Shown here one piece after another: positions 50,798-58,882 of a DNA stretch of 64,000 nt (position 1 is the stretch's first letter; each line of letters begins with the position of its first letter). A model generated the notes under the pieces. The model had not been told where the DNA came from. It worked only from the letters and a program-made list of their open reading frames with translations, and searched no databases. The DNA comes from Streptomyces sp. Je 1-79 (GTDB taxonomy: Bacteria; Actinomycetota; Actinomycetes; Streptomycetales; Streptomycetaceae), in assembly GCF_025195125.1 (NCBI RefSeq), contig NZ_JAMGSL010000003.1, positions 254,337 through 318,336 on the forward strand, written 5' to 3'. A program made the position numbers and the translations under genes.

Positions 50798-52753
50798 TCA
50801 GTCGACCTCGGCGACCGCCTGCGCGAACTGCGCCGCGTACAGCCTGGCGTAGGCCCCCTCCGCGGCCAACAGTTCGTCGTGCGTGCCCTGTTCGACGATC
50901 GAGCCGTTCTCCATCACCAGGATCACGTCCGCGTCCCTGATGGTGGAGAGCCGGTGGGCGATCACGAACGACGTACGCCCGTCGGCCAGGCGCGCCATCG
51001 CCTTCTGGATCAGCACCTCGGTACGGGTGTCGACCGAGCTGGTCGCCTCGTCGAGGACCAGGATCACCGGGTCGGACAGGAACGCCCGCGCGATGGTGAT
51101 CAGCTGCTTCTCGCCCGCGCTGACACCCGTGCCGTCGTCGTCGATGACCGTGTCGTAGCCGTCGGGCAGGGTCCGGATGAACCGGTCGGCGTGCGCGGCC
51201 CGCGCCGCCTCCTCGATCTGCTCCCGGGTGACCGTCCCGCTCGCTCCGTAGGCGATGTTCTCGGCGATCGTGCCCCCGAAGAGCCAGGTGTCCTGGAGGA
51301 CCATGCCGATTCCCGACCGGAGGTCCTCCCGGGACATCTTCGCCACGTCGACCCCGTCGAGGGAGATCCGGCCGCCGGTCACCTCGTAGAACCGCATCAG
51401 CAGGTTCACCAGCGTCGTCTTGCCGGCGCCGGTCGGGCCCACGATCGCGACCGTCTGGCCCGGCTCCACCGTCAGCGACAGGTTCTCGATGAGCGGCTTG
51501 TCCGGCTCGTAGCGGAACGACACCTCCTCCAGGGCGACCTTGCCCGACGACCCCGAAGTCCCCCAGCCCTCGGCCGGGGGCGCCCCGACCTCGCTCGCCG
51601 GGGAGTCCGGGGTCTGCTCCTCGGCGTCGAGGAGCTCGAAGATCCGCTCGGCCGAGGCGACGCCCGACTGCACCAGGTTCGCCATCGACGCCACCTGCGT
51701 CAGCGGCATCGAGAACTGGCGGGAGTACTGGATGAACGCCTGCACGTCACCGATCGACAGGGTGCCGCTCGCCACCCGAAGCCCGCCGACCACGGCGACG
51801 AGCACGTAGTTGATGTTCGAGAGGAAGACCATCACCGGCTGCATGACACCGCTGTTGAACTGGGCCTTGAAGCCGGCCTCGTACAGCGCCTCGTTCTGCT
51901 CGCGGAAGTCCGCGGCCGACTCGTCCTGCCGCCCGAAGACCTTCACCAGCGCGTGGCCGGTGTACATCTCCTCCACATGGGCGTTGAGCGTGCCCGTGGA
52001 CCGCCACTGCTGCACGAAGTGCGGCTGCGACCGCTTGCCGACCTTCGTCGCCACGACCACCGACACCGGCACGGTCACCAGCGCGACCAGCGCGAGGAGC
52101 GGCGAGATCCAGAACATCATCCCCAGCACACCGACGATGGTGAGCAGCGAGTTGATCAGCTGCCCCATCGACTGCTGGAGGGTCTGCGAGATGTTGTCGA
52201 TGTCGTTGGTCGCCCGGCTCAGCACCTCACCGCGCTTGGCCTTGTCGAAGTACGACAGCGGAAGCCGCGCCAGCTTCGCCTGCACGTCCTCCCGCATCCG
52301 GTAGACCGTCCGGTTGATCACCTTGATCGACATCCGGGTCGACACCAGCATGAGGAGACCGGCGGCCACATAGATCGCCAGGACCCACAGCAGCACCTCG
52401 CCGACGGCCGGGAAGTCGATGCCCTGCCCGGGGGTGAAGCCCACCCCGGACAGCATGTCGGCCATCCCGTCGTCGCCCTTGGCCCGCAGACCCTCGATCG
52501 CCTGCGCCTTCGTCGTGCCGTCGGGCATCTGCCGCCCGACGACCCCCGCGAAGATCAGGTCGGTCGCCTTGCCGAGGATCTTCGGACCGACCACCGAGGC
52601 CGCCACGCCGAGCACACCGGCGATCAGCATCAGCCACAGCGCGCCCCGCTCGGGCGTCAGCTGCTTCAGGAGCCGCTTGCCCGAGCCCTTGAAGTCCATC
52701 GACCGCTGGTCGGGGCCGCCGCCGGCCATCATTCGTCCGCCAGGACCGGCCAT
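50798..52753 (-). CDS. ABC exporter subunit B, paralogue (heterodimeric)
   Basis: 651 aa, ATG overlapping the previous stop. Exporter domain and ATPase with Walker A GPTGAGKTT, Walker B ILVLDEATSSVD and variant signature VSAGEKQ, as in the gene at 35457. It has a 20-residue Gly/Met-rich tail and a longer first extracellular loop (about residues 75-110). Second gene of an operon with the gene at 52753-54486. The substrate is unknown. Confidence 0.92.
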   Translation of the reverse strand: MAGPGGRMMAGGGPDQRSMDFKGSGKRLLKQLTPERGALWLMLIAGVLGVAASVVGPKILGKATDLIFAGVVGRQMPDGTTKAQAIEGLRAKGDDGMADMLSGVGFTPGQGIDFPAVGEVLLWVLAIYVAAGLLMLVSTRMSIKVINRTVYRMREDVQAKLARLPLSYFDKAKRGEVLSRATNDIDNISQTLQQSMGQLINSLLTIVGVLGMMFWISPLLALVALVTVPVSVVVATKVGKRSQPHFVQQWRSTGTLNAHVEEMYTGHALVKVFGRQDESAADFREQNEALYEAGFKAQFNSGVMQPVMVFLSNINYVLVAVVGGLRVASGTLSIGDVQAFIQYSRQFSMPLTQVASMANLVQSGVASAERIFELLDAEEQTPDSPASEVGAPPAEGWGTSGSSGKVALEEVSFRYEPDKPLIENLSLTVEPGQTVAIVGPTGAGKTTLVNLLMRFYEVTGGRISLDGVDVAKMSREDLRSGIGMVLQDTWLFGGTIAENIAYGASGTVTREQIEEAARAAHADRFIRTLPDGYDTVIDDDGTGVSAGEKQLITIARAFLSDPVILVLDEATSSVDTRTEVLIQKAMARLADGRTSFVIAHRLSTIRDADVILVMENGSIVEQGTHDELLAAEGAYARLYAAQFAQAVAEVD

Positions 52754-54486
52754 CAGGCTGCCTCCGCCTCGGTCAGCTGGGAGAGCACGATCTCCCGGTA
52801 CGTCTCATTGCCCGCCATCAGCTCGTGATGGCGGCCGCTGCCCACCACCCGGCCCTCGTCGAGGACCACGATGCGGTCGGCGTCCCGGATGGTCGACACC
52901 CGCTGGGCGACGATCACGACGGTCGACTCCGCCGTCTCCTCCTTGAGCGCGTCGCGCAGCAGGGCGTCCGTCTTGTAGTCCAGCGCCGAGAACGAGTCGT
53001 CGAAGAGGTAGATCTCCGGCCGCTGCACCAGCGTCCGGGCGATCGCCAGCCGCTGCCGCTGCCCGCCGGACACGTTCGTGCCGCCCTGCGCGATCGGCGC
53101 GTCGAGACCGTGCTCCAGCCCCTTCACGAAGTCGGCCGCCTGCGCGACCTCCAGCGCGTGCCACAGCTCCTCGTCGGTCGCGTCGGGCTTGCCGTACCGC
53201 AGGTTCGTCGCGACCGTGCCGGAGAAGAGGTACGGCTTCTGGGGGACGAGCCCCACCGTCCGGGCCATCAGCCCGGGCTCCAGCTTCCGTACGTCCACCC
53301 CGTCGACGAGCACCTCGCCGCCGGTCACGTCGAACAGCCGGGGCACCAGGCCGAGCAGCGTCGACTTGCCGCTGCCCGTCGACCCGATGATCGCCGTCGT
53401 CTCGCCCGGCCGCGCCACCAGCTCCACGTCCTTCAGGACGGACTCCTCGGCGCCCGGGTAACGGAAGTCCGCGCTCCGGACCTCCAGATGACCGCGCCGC
53501 TCCAGCTCGCGCACCGGCTCGGACGGCGGTACGACGCTGCTCTCGGTGGAGAGCACCTCCTCGATGCGCTCGGCGCACACCTCGGCCCGCGGCACCATCA
53601 TGAACATGAAGGTGGCCATCATCACGGACATCACGATCTGCATCAGATAGGCGAGGAAGGCGGTCAGCGCGCCGATCTCCATCCCTCCGCTGTCGATGCG
53701 GTGCGCTCCGAACCAGACCACCGCGACGCTGGAGACGTTCACGACCGTCATCACCGTCGGGAACATCAGCGCCATCAGGCGGCCGGTCGCCATCGAGACG
53801 TCGGTCAGCTCGGTGTTCGAGCCCTTGAACCGCTCGCGCTCGTAGTCGTCCTTCACGAAGGCGCGGATGACGCGGTTGCCGGTGATCTGCTCGCGCAGCA
53901 CCCGGTTCACCGTGTCGAGGCGCTCCTGCATGGTCCGGAACAGCGGGCGCATCCTCTTCACGATCAGCGCGACCGAGACGCCGAGGACGGGCACGACCGC
54001 GAGCAGCACCGCCGACAGCGGCACGTCCTGCCCGAGCGCCATGACGATGCCGCCGACGCACATGATCGGCGCGGAGACCATCAGCGTGAACGCCATCAGG
54101 ACCAGCATCTGGACCTGTTGGACGTCGTTGGTGGTACGGGTGATCAGCGACGGCGCGCCGAACTGTCCGACCTCACGGGCGGAGAAGGACTGCACCCGCT
54201 CGAAGACGGCGGCGCGCACGTCACGGCCGAGGGCCGAGGCGGTCCGGGCCCCGTAGTACACGGCGCCGACGTTGCAGACGACCTGGACCACGGAGACGGC
54301 GATCATCACGCCGCCGAACAGCAGGATGTAGCCGGTGTCCCCGTTGACGACACCGTTGTCGATGATGTCGGCGTTCAGACTGGGCAGATAGAGGGACGCG
54401 CAGGTCTGCAGGAACTGCAGCAGGACCAGCAGGCCGATGGGCTTCTTGTACGGTCGAAGGTGGGTTCGGAGAAGTCGTAGGAGCAC
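52753..54486 (-). CDS. ABC exporter subunit A, paralogue (heterodimeric)
   Basis: 577 aa, GTG at 54486. Walker A GSTGSGKST, signature VSGGQRQR, and Walker B IYLFDDSFSAL with Asp for the catalytic Glu, so it is the degenerate partner. Same length and gene order as the operon at 33727-37292. No regulator is adjacent; TAGTAG five nt before the start may be part of a leaderless promoter. Confidence 0.92.
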   Translation of the reverse strand: MLLRLLRTHLRPYKKPIGLLVLLQFLQTCASLYLPSLNADIIDNGVVNGDTGYILLFGGVMIAVSVVQVVCNVGAVYYGARTASALGRDVRAAVFERVQSFSAREVGQFGAPSLITRTTNDVQQVQMLVLMAFTLMVSAPIMCVGGIVMALGQDVPLSAVLLAVVPVLGVSVALIVKRMRPLFRTMQERLDTVNRVLREQITGNRVIRAFVKDDYERERFKGSNTELTDVSMATGRLMALMFPTVMTVVNVSSVAVVWFGAHRIDSGGMEIGALTAFLAYLMQIVMSVMMATFMFMMVPRAEVCAERIEEVLSTESSVVPPSEPVRELERRGHLEVRSADFRYPGAEESVLKDVELVARPGETTAIIGSTGSGKSTLLGLVPRLFDVTGGEVLVDGVDVRKLEPGLMARTVGLVPQKPYLFSGTVATNLRYGKPDATDEELWHALEVAQAADFVKGLEHGLDAPIAQGGTNVSGGQRQRLAIARTLVQRPEIYLFDDSFSALDYKTDALLRDALKEETAESTVVIVAQRVSTIRDADRIVVLDEGRVVGSGRHHELMAGNETYREIVLSQLTEAEAA

Positions 54487-54576
54487 GGGGTCTACTATCG
54501 CCCGCGCCCCCAGGACGTTACGACCGCGTTTTGTCGAGTCTTGAACGGACTCCGCTACCAGCCGAATCCGCTCCGG

Positions 54577-56016
54577 TCACGCCCCGAACGCGCCCGGGTG
54601 CGTCTGCTCCCGTGTGGCCACGTACTGCTGCCGTACCGCCTGACCGACCGGCAGCTCCTCGCCCGGCTCGATGATCTGCGCCGCGGCACCCTGCCAGGCC
54701 GGCGGAGCGGCCGGGGACAGTGTCCCGCGCGAGACCCCGAGCGCCCAGGCGGCCTGCCGGGCGGCGCCCAGCGCCGCGTAGTCCGCGGGCTGCGGGACGA
54801 CGACCTGCGCCCCGAAGATCGCGGGTGCGATCGCCTGGACGGCGGGCAGCCCGGCCGCGGCGCCGAGCAGGAAGACCCGGCGCACCTCGACGCCGCGGCC
54901 GCGCAGGACGTCCATGGCGTCGGTGAGCGCGCAGAGCATGCCCTCGAACGCGGCCCGCGCGAGGTGCTCGGGCTTCATCGACTCGCGGCGCAGCCCGCTG
55001 AGCGTGCCGGCGGTGTGCGGCAGCTGGGGGGTGCGCTCACCCTCCAGATAGGGGAGCAGGACGAGTCCGGAGGCGCCCGGCGTCGACTTCAGCGCCAGCG
55101 CCGACAGGTCCTCCAGGCTCTCCACGCCGAGCATCTCGGCGGTGCCGCGCAGCGCCCGCACCGCGTTGGAGGTGTGGACGACGGGCAGGTGCATCCCGGT
55201 CGCGTCGGCGAAGGAGGTGATCAGGCCCTGCGGGTCGGCGAGCGCCTCGTGGTGCACGGCCATCACGGAGCCGGAGGCGCCGAGCGAGACGACCGCGTCG
55301 CCGTGCCCGAGGCCGAGCCCCAGCGCGGCGGCCATCGTCTCGCCCGTACCGGCGGAGATCAGCAGCCCCTCGGGGGTGGTCCCGGCCGCGTCGGCGGGGC
55401 CGAGCACCTCGGGGAGCACGGCCTGGTGACCGAGGGCCAGCTCGACGAGGTCAGGGCGGTAGGCGCCCGCGCCGGCCGACCAGTAGCCGGTGGCGGAGGC
55501 GGCGCCGCGGTCGGTGGTGCGGCGCACGGGCCGGCCGAGGAGCTGCCAGACCAGCCAGTCGTGCGGCTGGAGGAGCATCGCCACGCGCTGGGCGTTCTCC
55601 GGCTCGGAGCGGGCCAGCCAGCGGAGCTTGGCGACCGGCTGCCCGGCCTGCGGTACCGAGCCGACGGCCTCGGCCCAGGCCTGCCGTCCGCCGAACGCCT
55701 CGACCAGGTCCGCGGCGGCCACCTGCGCCCGCTTGTCGTTGCCGACCATCGCGGGGCGCACCAGGGTGCCCTGCCGGTCGAGCGGTACGAGGCCGTGCTG
55801 CTGGGCCGAGACGCCGATGGCCTGCACCCCTTCGAGCAGCCCGCCGCCCGCGGCCTCGCCGAGCGAGAGCAGCCACGCCTGCGGATCGACGTCCGTGGCC
55901 TTCGGCTCACCCGGGTGCGGGGCGTACCCGTGCCGCAGTACGGCACCCGTGTCAGCGTCGCAGACGACGATGCGTGTGAACTCGGCAGAGCTGTCCAAGC
56001 CGGCGACTATCCCCAT
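54577..56016 (-). CDS. xylB: Xylulokinase-like FGGY carbohydrate kinase
   Basis: 479 aa, ATG at 56016. ASKHA fold: IVAGLDSSAEFTRIVVCDAD (phosphate 1), QAIGVSAQQHGLVPLD, MLLQPHDWLVWQLLG, SATGYWSAGAG with the catalytic Asp region, VSLGASGSVMAVHHEAL, and the C-terminal ATP-binding block VFLLGAAAGLPAVQAIAP. It phosphorylates D-xylulose or a similar ketose. No xylose isomerase or transporter is in the window. Confidence 0.9.
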   Translation of the reverse strand: MGIVAGLDSSAEFTRIVVCDADTGAVLRHGYAPHPGEPKATDVDPQAWLLSLGEAAGGGLLEGVQAIGVSAQQHGLVPLDRQGTLVRPAMVGNDKRAQVAAADLVEAFGGRQAWAEAVGSVPQAGQPVAKLRWLARSEPENAQRVAMLLQPHDWLVWQLLGRPVRRTTDRGAASATGYWSAGAGAYRPDLVELALGHQAVLPEVLGPADAAGTTPEGLLISAGTGETMAAALGLGLGHGDAVVSLGASGSVMAVHHEALADPQGLITSFADATGMHLPVVHTSNAVRALRGTAEMLGVESLEDLSALALKSTPGASGLVLLPYLEGERTPQLPHTAGTLSGLRRESMKPEHLARAAFEGMLCALTDAMDVLRGRGVEVRRVFLLGAAAGLPAVQAIAPAIFGAQVVVPQPADYAALGAARQAAWALGVSRGTLSPAAPPAWQGAAAQIIEPGEELPVGQAVRQQYVATREQTHPGAFGA

Positions 56017-56155
56017 GGGGGAGATTCTGCCGCACTCCGGGGAGTACGGGGAGCGCGTGCGGGGTAGGAGACGCGTTTTCGGGCACGCGTCCGACGCACG
56101 GCGGGCGGCCCGGCCGCCGCTCCCCGTGCCGGAAGGCCTGCCCGGCCAGGGGTGC

Positions 56156-56458
56156 CTAGGTGTTGCTCACACCCCAGTCGTCCTCGGTCACCTGACCGTT
56201 GTGGTGGCGCAGCGCGTGGATCCGGTCGGAGACCGACGCGGGCAGCTTGTCGCCGACCTTGTCGCTCACGGCGTGGTACGCCTTGCCGGCGAACTGCCGT
56301 CCGGTCTGCGCCGCGGACTCGGCGGCGTTGCGCACCGCCGGGTTCTGCGAGATCTCGCGGGCGGACTTCTTCATCTGTTCGTAGCGCTCGCGCCCGGCGC
56401 GCGTGCCGATGACGTAACCGAGGGCCAGCCCCACGACGAACGTCAGCTTGTACCGCAC
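56156..56458 (-). CDS. Small YtxH-like membrane protein
   Basis: 100 aa from the GTG at 56458 (RYKLTFVVGLALGYVIGTRAG). One short N-terminal membrane helix ending in a GTRAGRERYE motif, a helical amphipathic middle (QMKKSAREISQNPAVRNAAE) and an acidic end. Common in actinobacteria, function unknown; resembles YtxH general stress proteins. Confidence 0.8.
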   Translation of the reverse strand: MRYKLTFVVGLALGYVIGTRAGRERYEQMKKSAREISQNPAVRNAAESAAQTGRQFAGKAYHAVSDKVGDKLPASVSDRIHALRHHNGQVTEDDWGVSNT

Positions 56459-56626
56459 GGCGGCACCACCTTCCCTTGAGCTTCCTTGTTGTCTCACTGG
56501 TGCCCACGAGCGCCCGCGCCATACCGATTGGCGGAGCACCCCCCTGCTTGCGCTAATGTATGTGTCGCAGCGAGCGCGCGCCGCCCGGGAACACCCGAGG
56601 TGGATCCGTTCGGTGCAACGCAGCAA

Positions 56627-56699
56627 TCCCCTGTAGCTCAATTGGCAGAGCAGCCGGCTGTTAACCGGCAGGTTACTGGTTCGAGTCCAGTCGGGGGAG
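56627..56699 (+). tRNA. tRNA-Asn (GTT)
   Basis: 73 nt cloverleaf: acceptor TCCCCTG/CGGGGGA, anticodon stem GCCGG/CCGGC with loop CTGTTAA, T-arm TTCGAGT. Discriminator G. CCA is not encoded. Confidence 0.96.
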
Positions 56700-56704
56700 C
56701 GCGA

Positions 56705-56777
56705 TCCCCTGTAGCTCAATTGGCAGAGCATTCGGCTGTTAACCGGAGGGTTGCTGGTTCGAGTCCAGCCGGGGGAG
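56705..56777 (+). tRNA. tRNA-Asn (GTT), second copy
   Basis: 73 nt, 78 bp after the first. Same acceptor and D-arm; the anticodon stem is TTCGG/CCGGA and the T-stem differs slightly. CCA is not encoded. Confidence 0.96.
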
Positions 56778-56787
56778 CGAGCGGAAG

Positions 56788-56809
56788 AGGACCCTTCGGG
56801 GTCCTTTTT
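56788..56809 (+). terminator. Terminator of tRNA-Asn pair
   Basis: AGGACCC-TTCG-GGGTCCT (56788-56805) followed by TTTT. A UUCG tetraloop and a U tract make it a textbook intrinsic terminator. Confidence 0.93.
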
Positions 56810-56953
56810 CTTATGTCCGGGAACCGTGCGCCACGCAGCGCGGTCCTCATGGTCGAGCAGCGCGCGGCAGAGCCCGACCATCCGGAGCAGGAGATCGTAT
56901 GAGCGGCTATGCTGCGGCAGACGGCGCGCACACATGTACGCGCCACACGTAAA

Positions 56954-57027
56954 GGGGCGGTAGCTCAGCCGGTTAGAGCAGCGGACTCATAATCCGTCGG
57001 CCGTGGGTTCGAGTCCCACCCGCCCCA
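56954..57027 (+). tRNA. tRNA with CAT anticodon (elongator Met or Ile2)
   Basis: 74 nt cloverleaf: acceptor GGGGCGG/CCGCCCC, D-arm GCTC..GAGC, anticodon loop CTCATAA, T-arm GTGGG/CCCAC, discriminator A. The sequence alone does not decide between methionine and lysidine-modified isoleucine. Confidence 0.93.
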
Positions 57028-57071
57028 CCGCGAGGTCGCGCGGCAGGAACGTTTCCACCTGTGGCGACCAG

Positions 57072-57118
57072 AATGCCCCCGGCGTGACGTACGAGACGTA
57101 CGACACGCCGGGGGCATT
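57072..57118 (+). terminator. Terminator of CAT tRNA
   Basis: A 15-bp stem AATGCCCCCGGCGTG (57072-57086) with 57104-57118, then TT. The 17-nt loop contains ACGTACGA twice. Confidence 0.88.
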
Positions 57119-57174
57119 TTCGCGCCGTCGCCCGGACGGCTGATCTCCGGGGCGGTCCGGTGACCGCGCGACGG

Positions 57175-57591
57175 CTACTCGACGACGAGTTCGACCTGGA
57201 TGTTGCCGCGGGTGGCCTTGGAGTACGGGCAGAACGCGTGGGTCTTCTCCAGCAGCTCACGGCCCGGCTCGCCCTGGAGGTGGTCGGGGAACTCCGCGCG
57301 CATGACGACCGCGAGGCCGAAGCCGCCGTCCGTCTCGTCCTTGCCGATGGAGACCTCGGCGGTGATCGAGGCGTCCGTGATGTCGATCTTCTCCTGGCGC
57401 GCCACGAGGCCCATCGCACTGGCGAAGCAGGCCGCGTAACCGGCGGCGAAGAGCTGCTCCGGGTTGGTGCCCTGGCCGTTCCCGCCGAGCGCCTGGGGGT
57501 GGGCGAGGGGGAGGTCGATGTGGCCGTCGGAGCTGACGGCACGGCCTTCGCGGCCGTTGGCGGTGGCGACGGCGGTGTAGATCGCGTTCAT
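57175..57591 (-). CDS. ohr: Organic hydroperoxide resistance protein (Ohr)
   Basis: 138 aa from the ATG at 57591. OsmC/Ohr fold with the two reactive Cys at 55 (GYAACFASAM) and 121 (HAFCPYSKAT), the peroxidatic pair of Ohr enzymes. Reduces organic hydroperoxides with lipoyl-type thiols. Divergent from the MarR-type OhrR; a 14-bp palindrome lies in the shared promoter. Confidence 0.95.
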   Translation of the reverse strand: MNAIYTAVATANGREGRAVSSDGHIDLPLAHPQALGGNGQGTNPEQLFAAGYAACFASAMGLVARQEKIDITDASITAEVSIGKDETDGGFGLAVVMRAEFPDHLQGEPGRELLEKTHAFCPYSKATRGNIQVELVVE

Positions 57592-57645
57592 GGGTCCTCT
57601 TTCCGTGCTCGGTCGGGGTCTGCCTGAGACAGTAGCGCGCAATTC

Positions 57646-57659
57646 AGTTGTGCACAACT
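57646..57659. promoter_or_regulatory. OhrR operator
   Basis: AGTTGTGCACAACT is a perfect palindrome between ohr and ohrR, of the kind bound by OhrR. Confidence 0.75.
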
Positions 57660-57695
57660 CAATGGCTCGTGATGGGTGGCCCGTACCCTGGGGGC

Positions 57696-58178
57696 ATGGA
57701 GACGCTCGACACGACCCGGGACGAGGACTTCCTCCGGCTCGACCACCAGATCTGCTTCTCGCTGCACGCCGCCACCCGCGCCTTCAACGGCGTCTACCGC
57801 GCCGCGCTCAAGGAGCTCGGGCTCACCTATCCCCAGTACCTGGTCATGCTGGTGCTCTGGGAGCACGGCGAGCTGCCGGTCAAGCGGATCGGCGAGCATC
57901 TGCGCCTCGACTCCGGGACGCTGTCCCCGCTGCTCAAGCGCCTGGAGGCGGCCGGTTACGTCGAACGCCGGCGCAGCCCGGAGGACGAGCGGTCCGTGAC
58001 CGCCCGCCCGACCGGGGCCGGCACCGCGCTGCGGGAGAAGGCCCTCGGGGTGCCGAAGCGGATCGCCGCCGCGACCGGCATGGAGCTGGAGGAGATCCGC
58101 GGCATGCGGGAACGGCTCAACGAACTGGCCGCCCGGCTCGACAGCGTCGACCCGGACGACCTCGCCGCCTGCGAGTAG
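57696..58178 (+). CDS. ohrR: OhrR, MarR-family organic peroxide sensor
   Basis: 160 aa from the ATG at 57696, with TACCCT (57684-57689) ending 6 nt before it (leaderless). Reactive Cys at 20 in [13 protein letters not shown], the sensing residue of OhrR; MarR winged helix: [40 protein letters not shown]. It represses ohr until its Cys is oxidised. An in-frame ATG at 57648 would start inside the operator and is less likely. Confidence 0.95.
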   Translation: METLDTTRDEDFLRLDHQICFSLHAATRAFNGVYRAALKELGLTYPQYLVMLVLWEHGELPVKRIGEHLRLDSGTLSPLLKRLEAAGYVERRRSPEDERSVTARPTGAGTALREKALGVPKRIAAATGMELEEIRGMRERLNELAARLDSVDPDDLAACE

Positions 58179-58189
58179 GGACACCCCTA

Positions 58190-58242
58190 GGGGGTGGCAT
58201 GTGGATCATGCCGGGCTCGCCGTGATCCACAAGACACCCTCC
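58190..58242. mobile_element. MITE relic with the same ends as the element at 11060
   Basis: GGGGGTGGCATGTGGATCA (58190) and TGATCCACAAGACACCC (58223-58239) form imperfect inverted repeats only about 14 bp apart. The right end matches the terminal sequence of the 11-kb element. It looks like an internal deletion derivative. Confidence 0.65.
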
Positions 58243-58289
58243 AGCCGGCCCCCGACGGGGCGGGTCGGGGCGATGGCGATGGCCCGCAC

Positions 58290-58410
58290 GGGAGCTGTAC
58301 GGAAGCGGTAAGGAGCCCGCGTGCCCGCCCGGGAGCTGTGAGGAGCTCGCTTGCCGCACGGAAGCGGTAAGGGGCCCGCTTGCCCGCACCGAAGCGGTAA
58401 GGAGCCCGCC
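58290..58410. repeat. Four degenerate ~30-bp tandem repeats
   Basis: AAGCGGTAAGGAGCCCGC-type cores recur at about 58303, 58334 (degenerate), 58362 and 58392, ending 14 nt before the -10 of the acetyltransferase gene. Confidence 0.8.
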
Positions 58411-58423
58411 CTCCCCTCGCCCC

Positions 58424-58429
58424 TATACT
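58424..58429 (+). promoter_or_regulatory. -10 element TATACT
   Basis: TATACT ends 6 nt before the ATG at 58436. No TTGAC-like -35 is seen. The transcript should start at the ATG. Confidence 0.6.
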
Positions 58430-58435
58430 CGCCCC

Positions 58436-58882
58436 ATGTCCTCCCTCACCCTCCGGCGGGCCACCGCCGACGACTCGCGTCGTCTCAGCCGGCTCGTGCG
58501 GAAATCCGCCGCCTATCGCGGGGACTACGCCGCGATGGTCGACGGCTACGTCGTCGGAGGGACCTACATCGAGCACCACCCCGTCTTCGTCGCCGTCGAC
58601 GAGCAGGACCGGGTGCTCGGCTTCTACGCCCTCCTCCTCGACGAGGCCGAGCTCGACCTCGCCTTCGTCGCCGACGAGGCCCAGGGGCGCGGCATAGGCC
58701 GGCTTCTGATGGAGCACATGACGGACCAGGCCCGCGCCGCCGGGCTCGCCTCCGTGCGCGTCGTCTCGCATCCCCCCGCCGAGGACTTCTACCTGCGGAC
58801 GGGAGCCCGCCGCACCGGCACCGTCGAGCCCACCGGCCACATCCACTGGGCCAGGCCCGAGCTCCGGTACGACGTCGCGTGA
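58436..58882 (+). CDS. GNAT-family N-acetyltransferase
   Basis: 148 aa, probably leaderless. GNAT motifs: LRRATADDSRRLSRLVRKSA, VDEQDRVLGFYALLLDEAELD (strand 4) and the acetyl-CoA loop EAQGRGIGRLLMEHM. Acts on an unknown amine. Overlaps the MFS gene by GTGA, so the two are co-translated and may deal with the same compound. Confidence 0.92.
   Translation: MSSLTLRRATADDSRRLSRLVRKSAAYRGDYAAMVDGYVVGGTYIEHHPVFVAVDEQDRVLGFYALLLDEAELDLAFVADEAQGRGIGRLLMEHMTDQARAAGLASVRVVSHPPAEDFYLRTGARRTGTVEPTGHIHWARPELRYDVA

Noticed and set aside
56627..57027. tRNA genes as attachment sites of an integrated element
   Set aside because: No integrase, excisionase or direct repeat of a tRNA 3' end is visible nearby; the second tRNA-Asn is a full gene.
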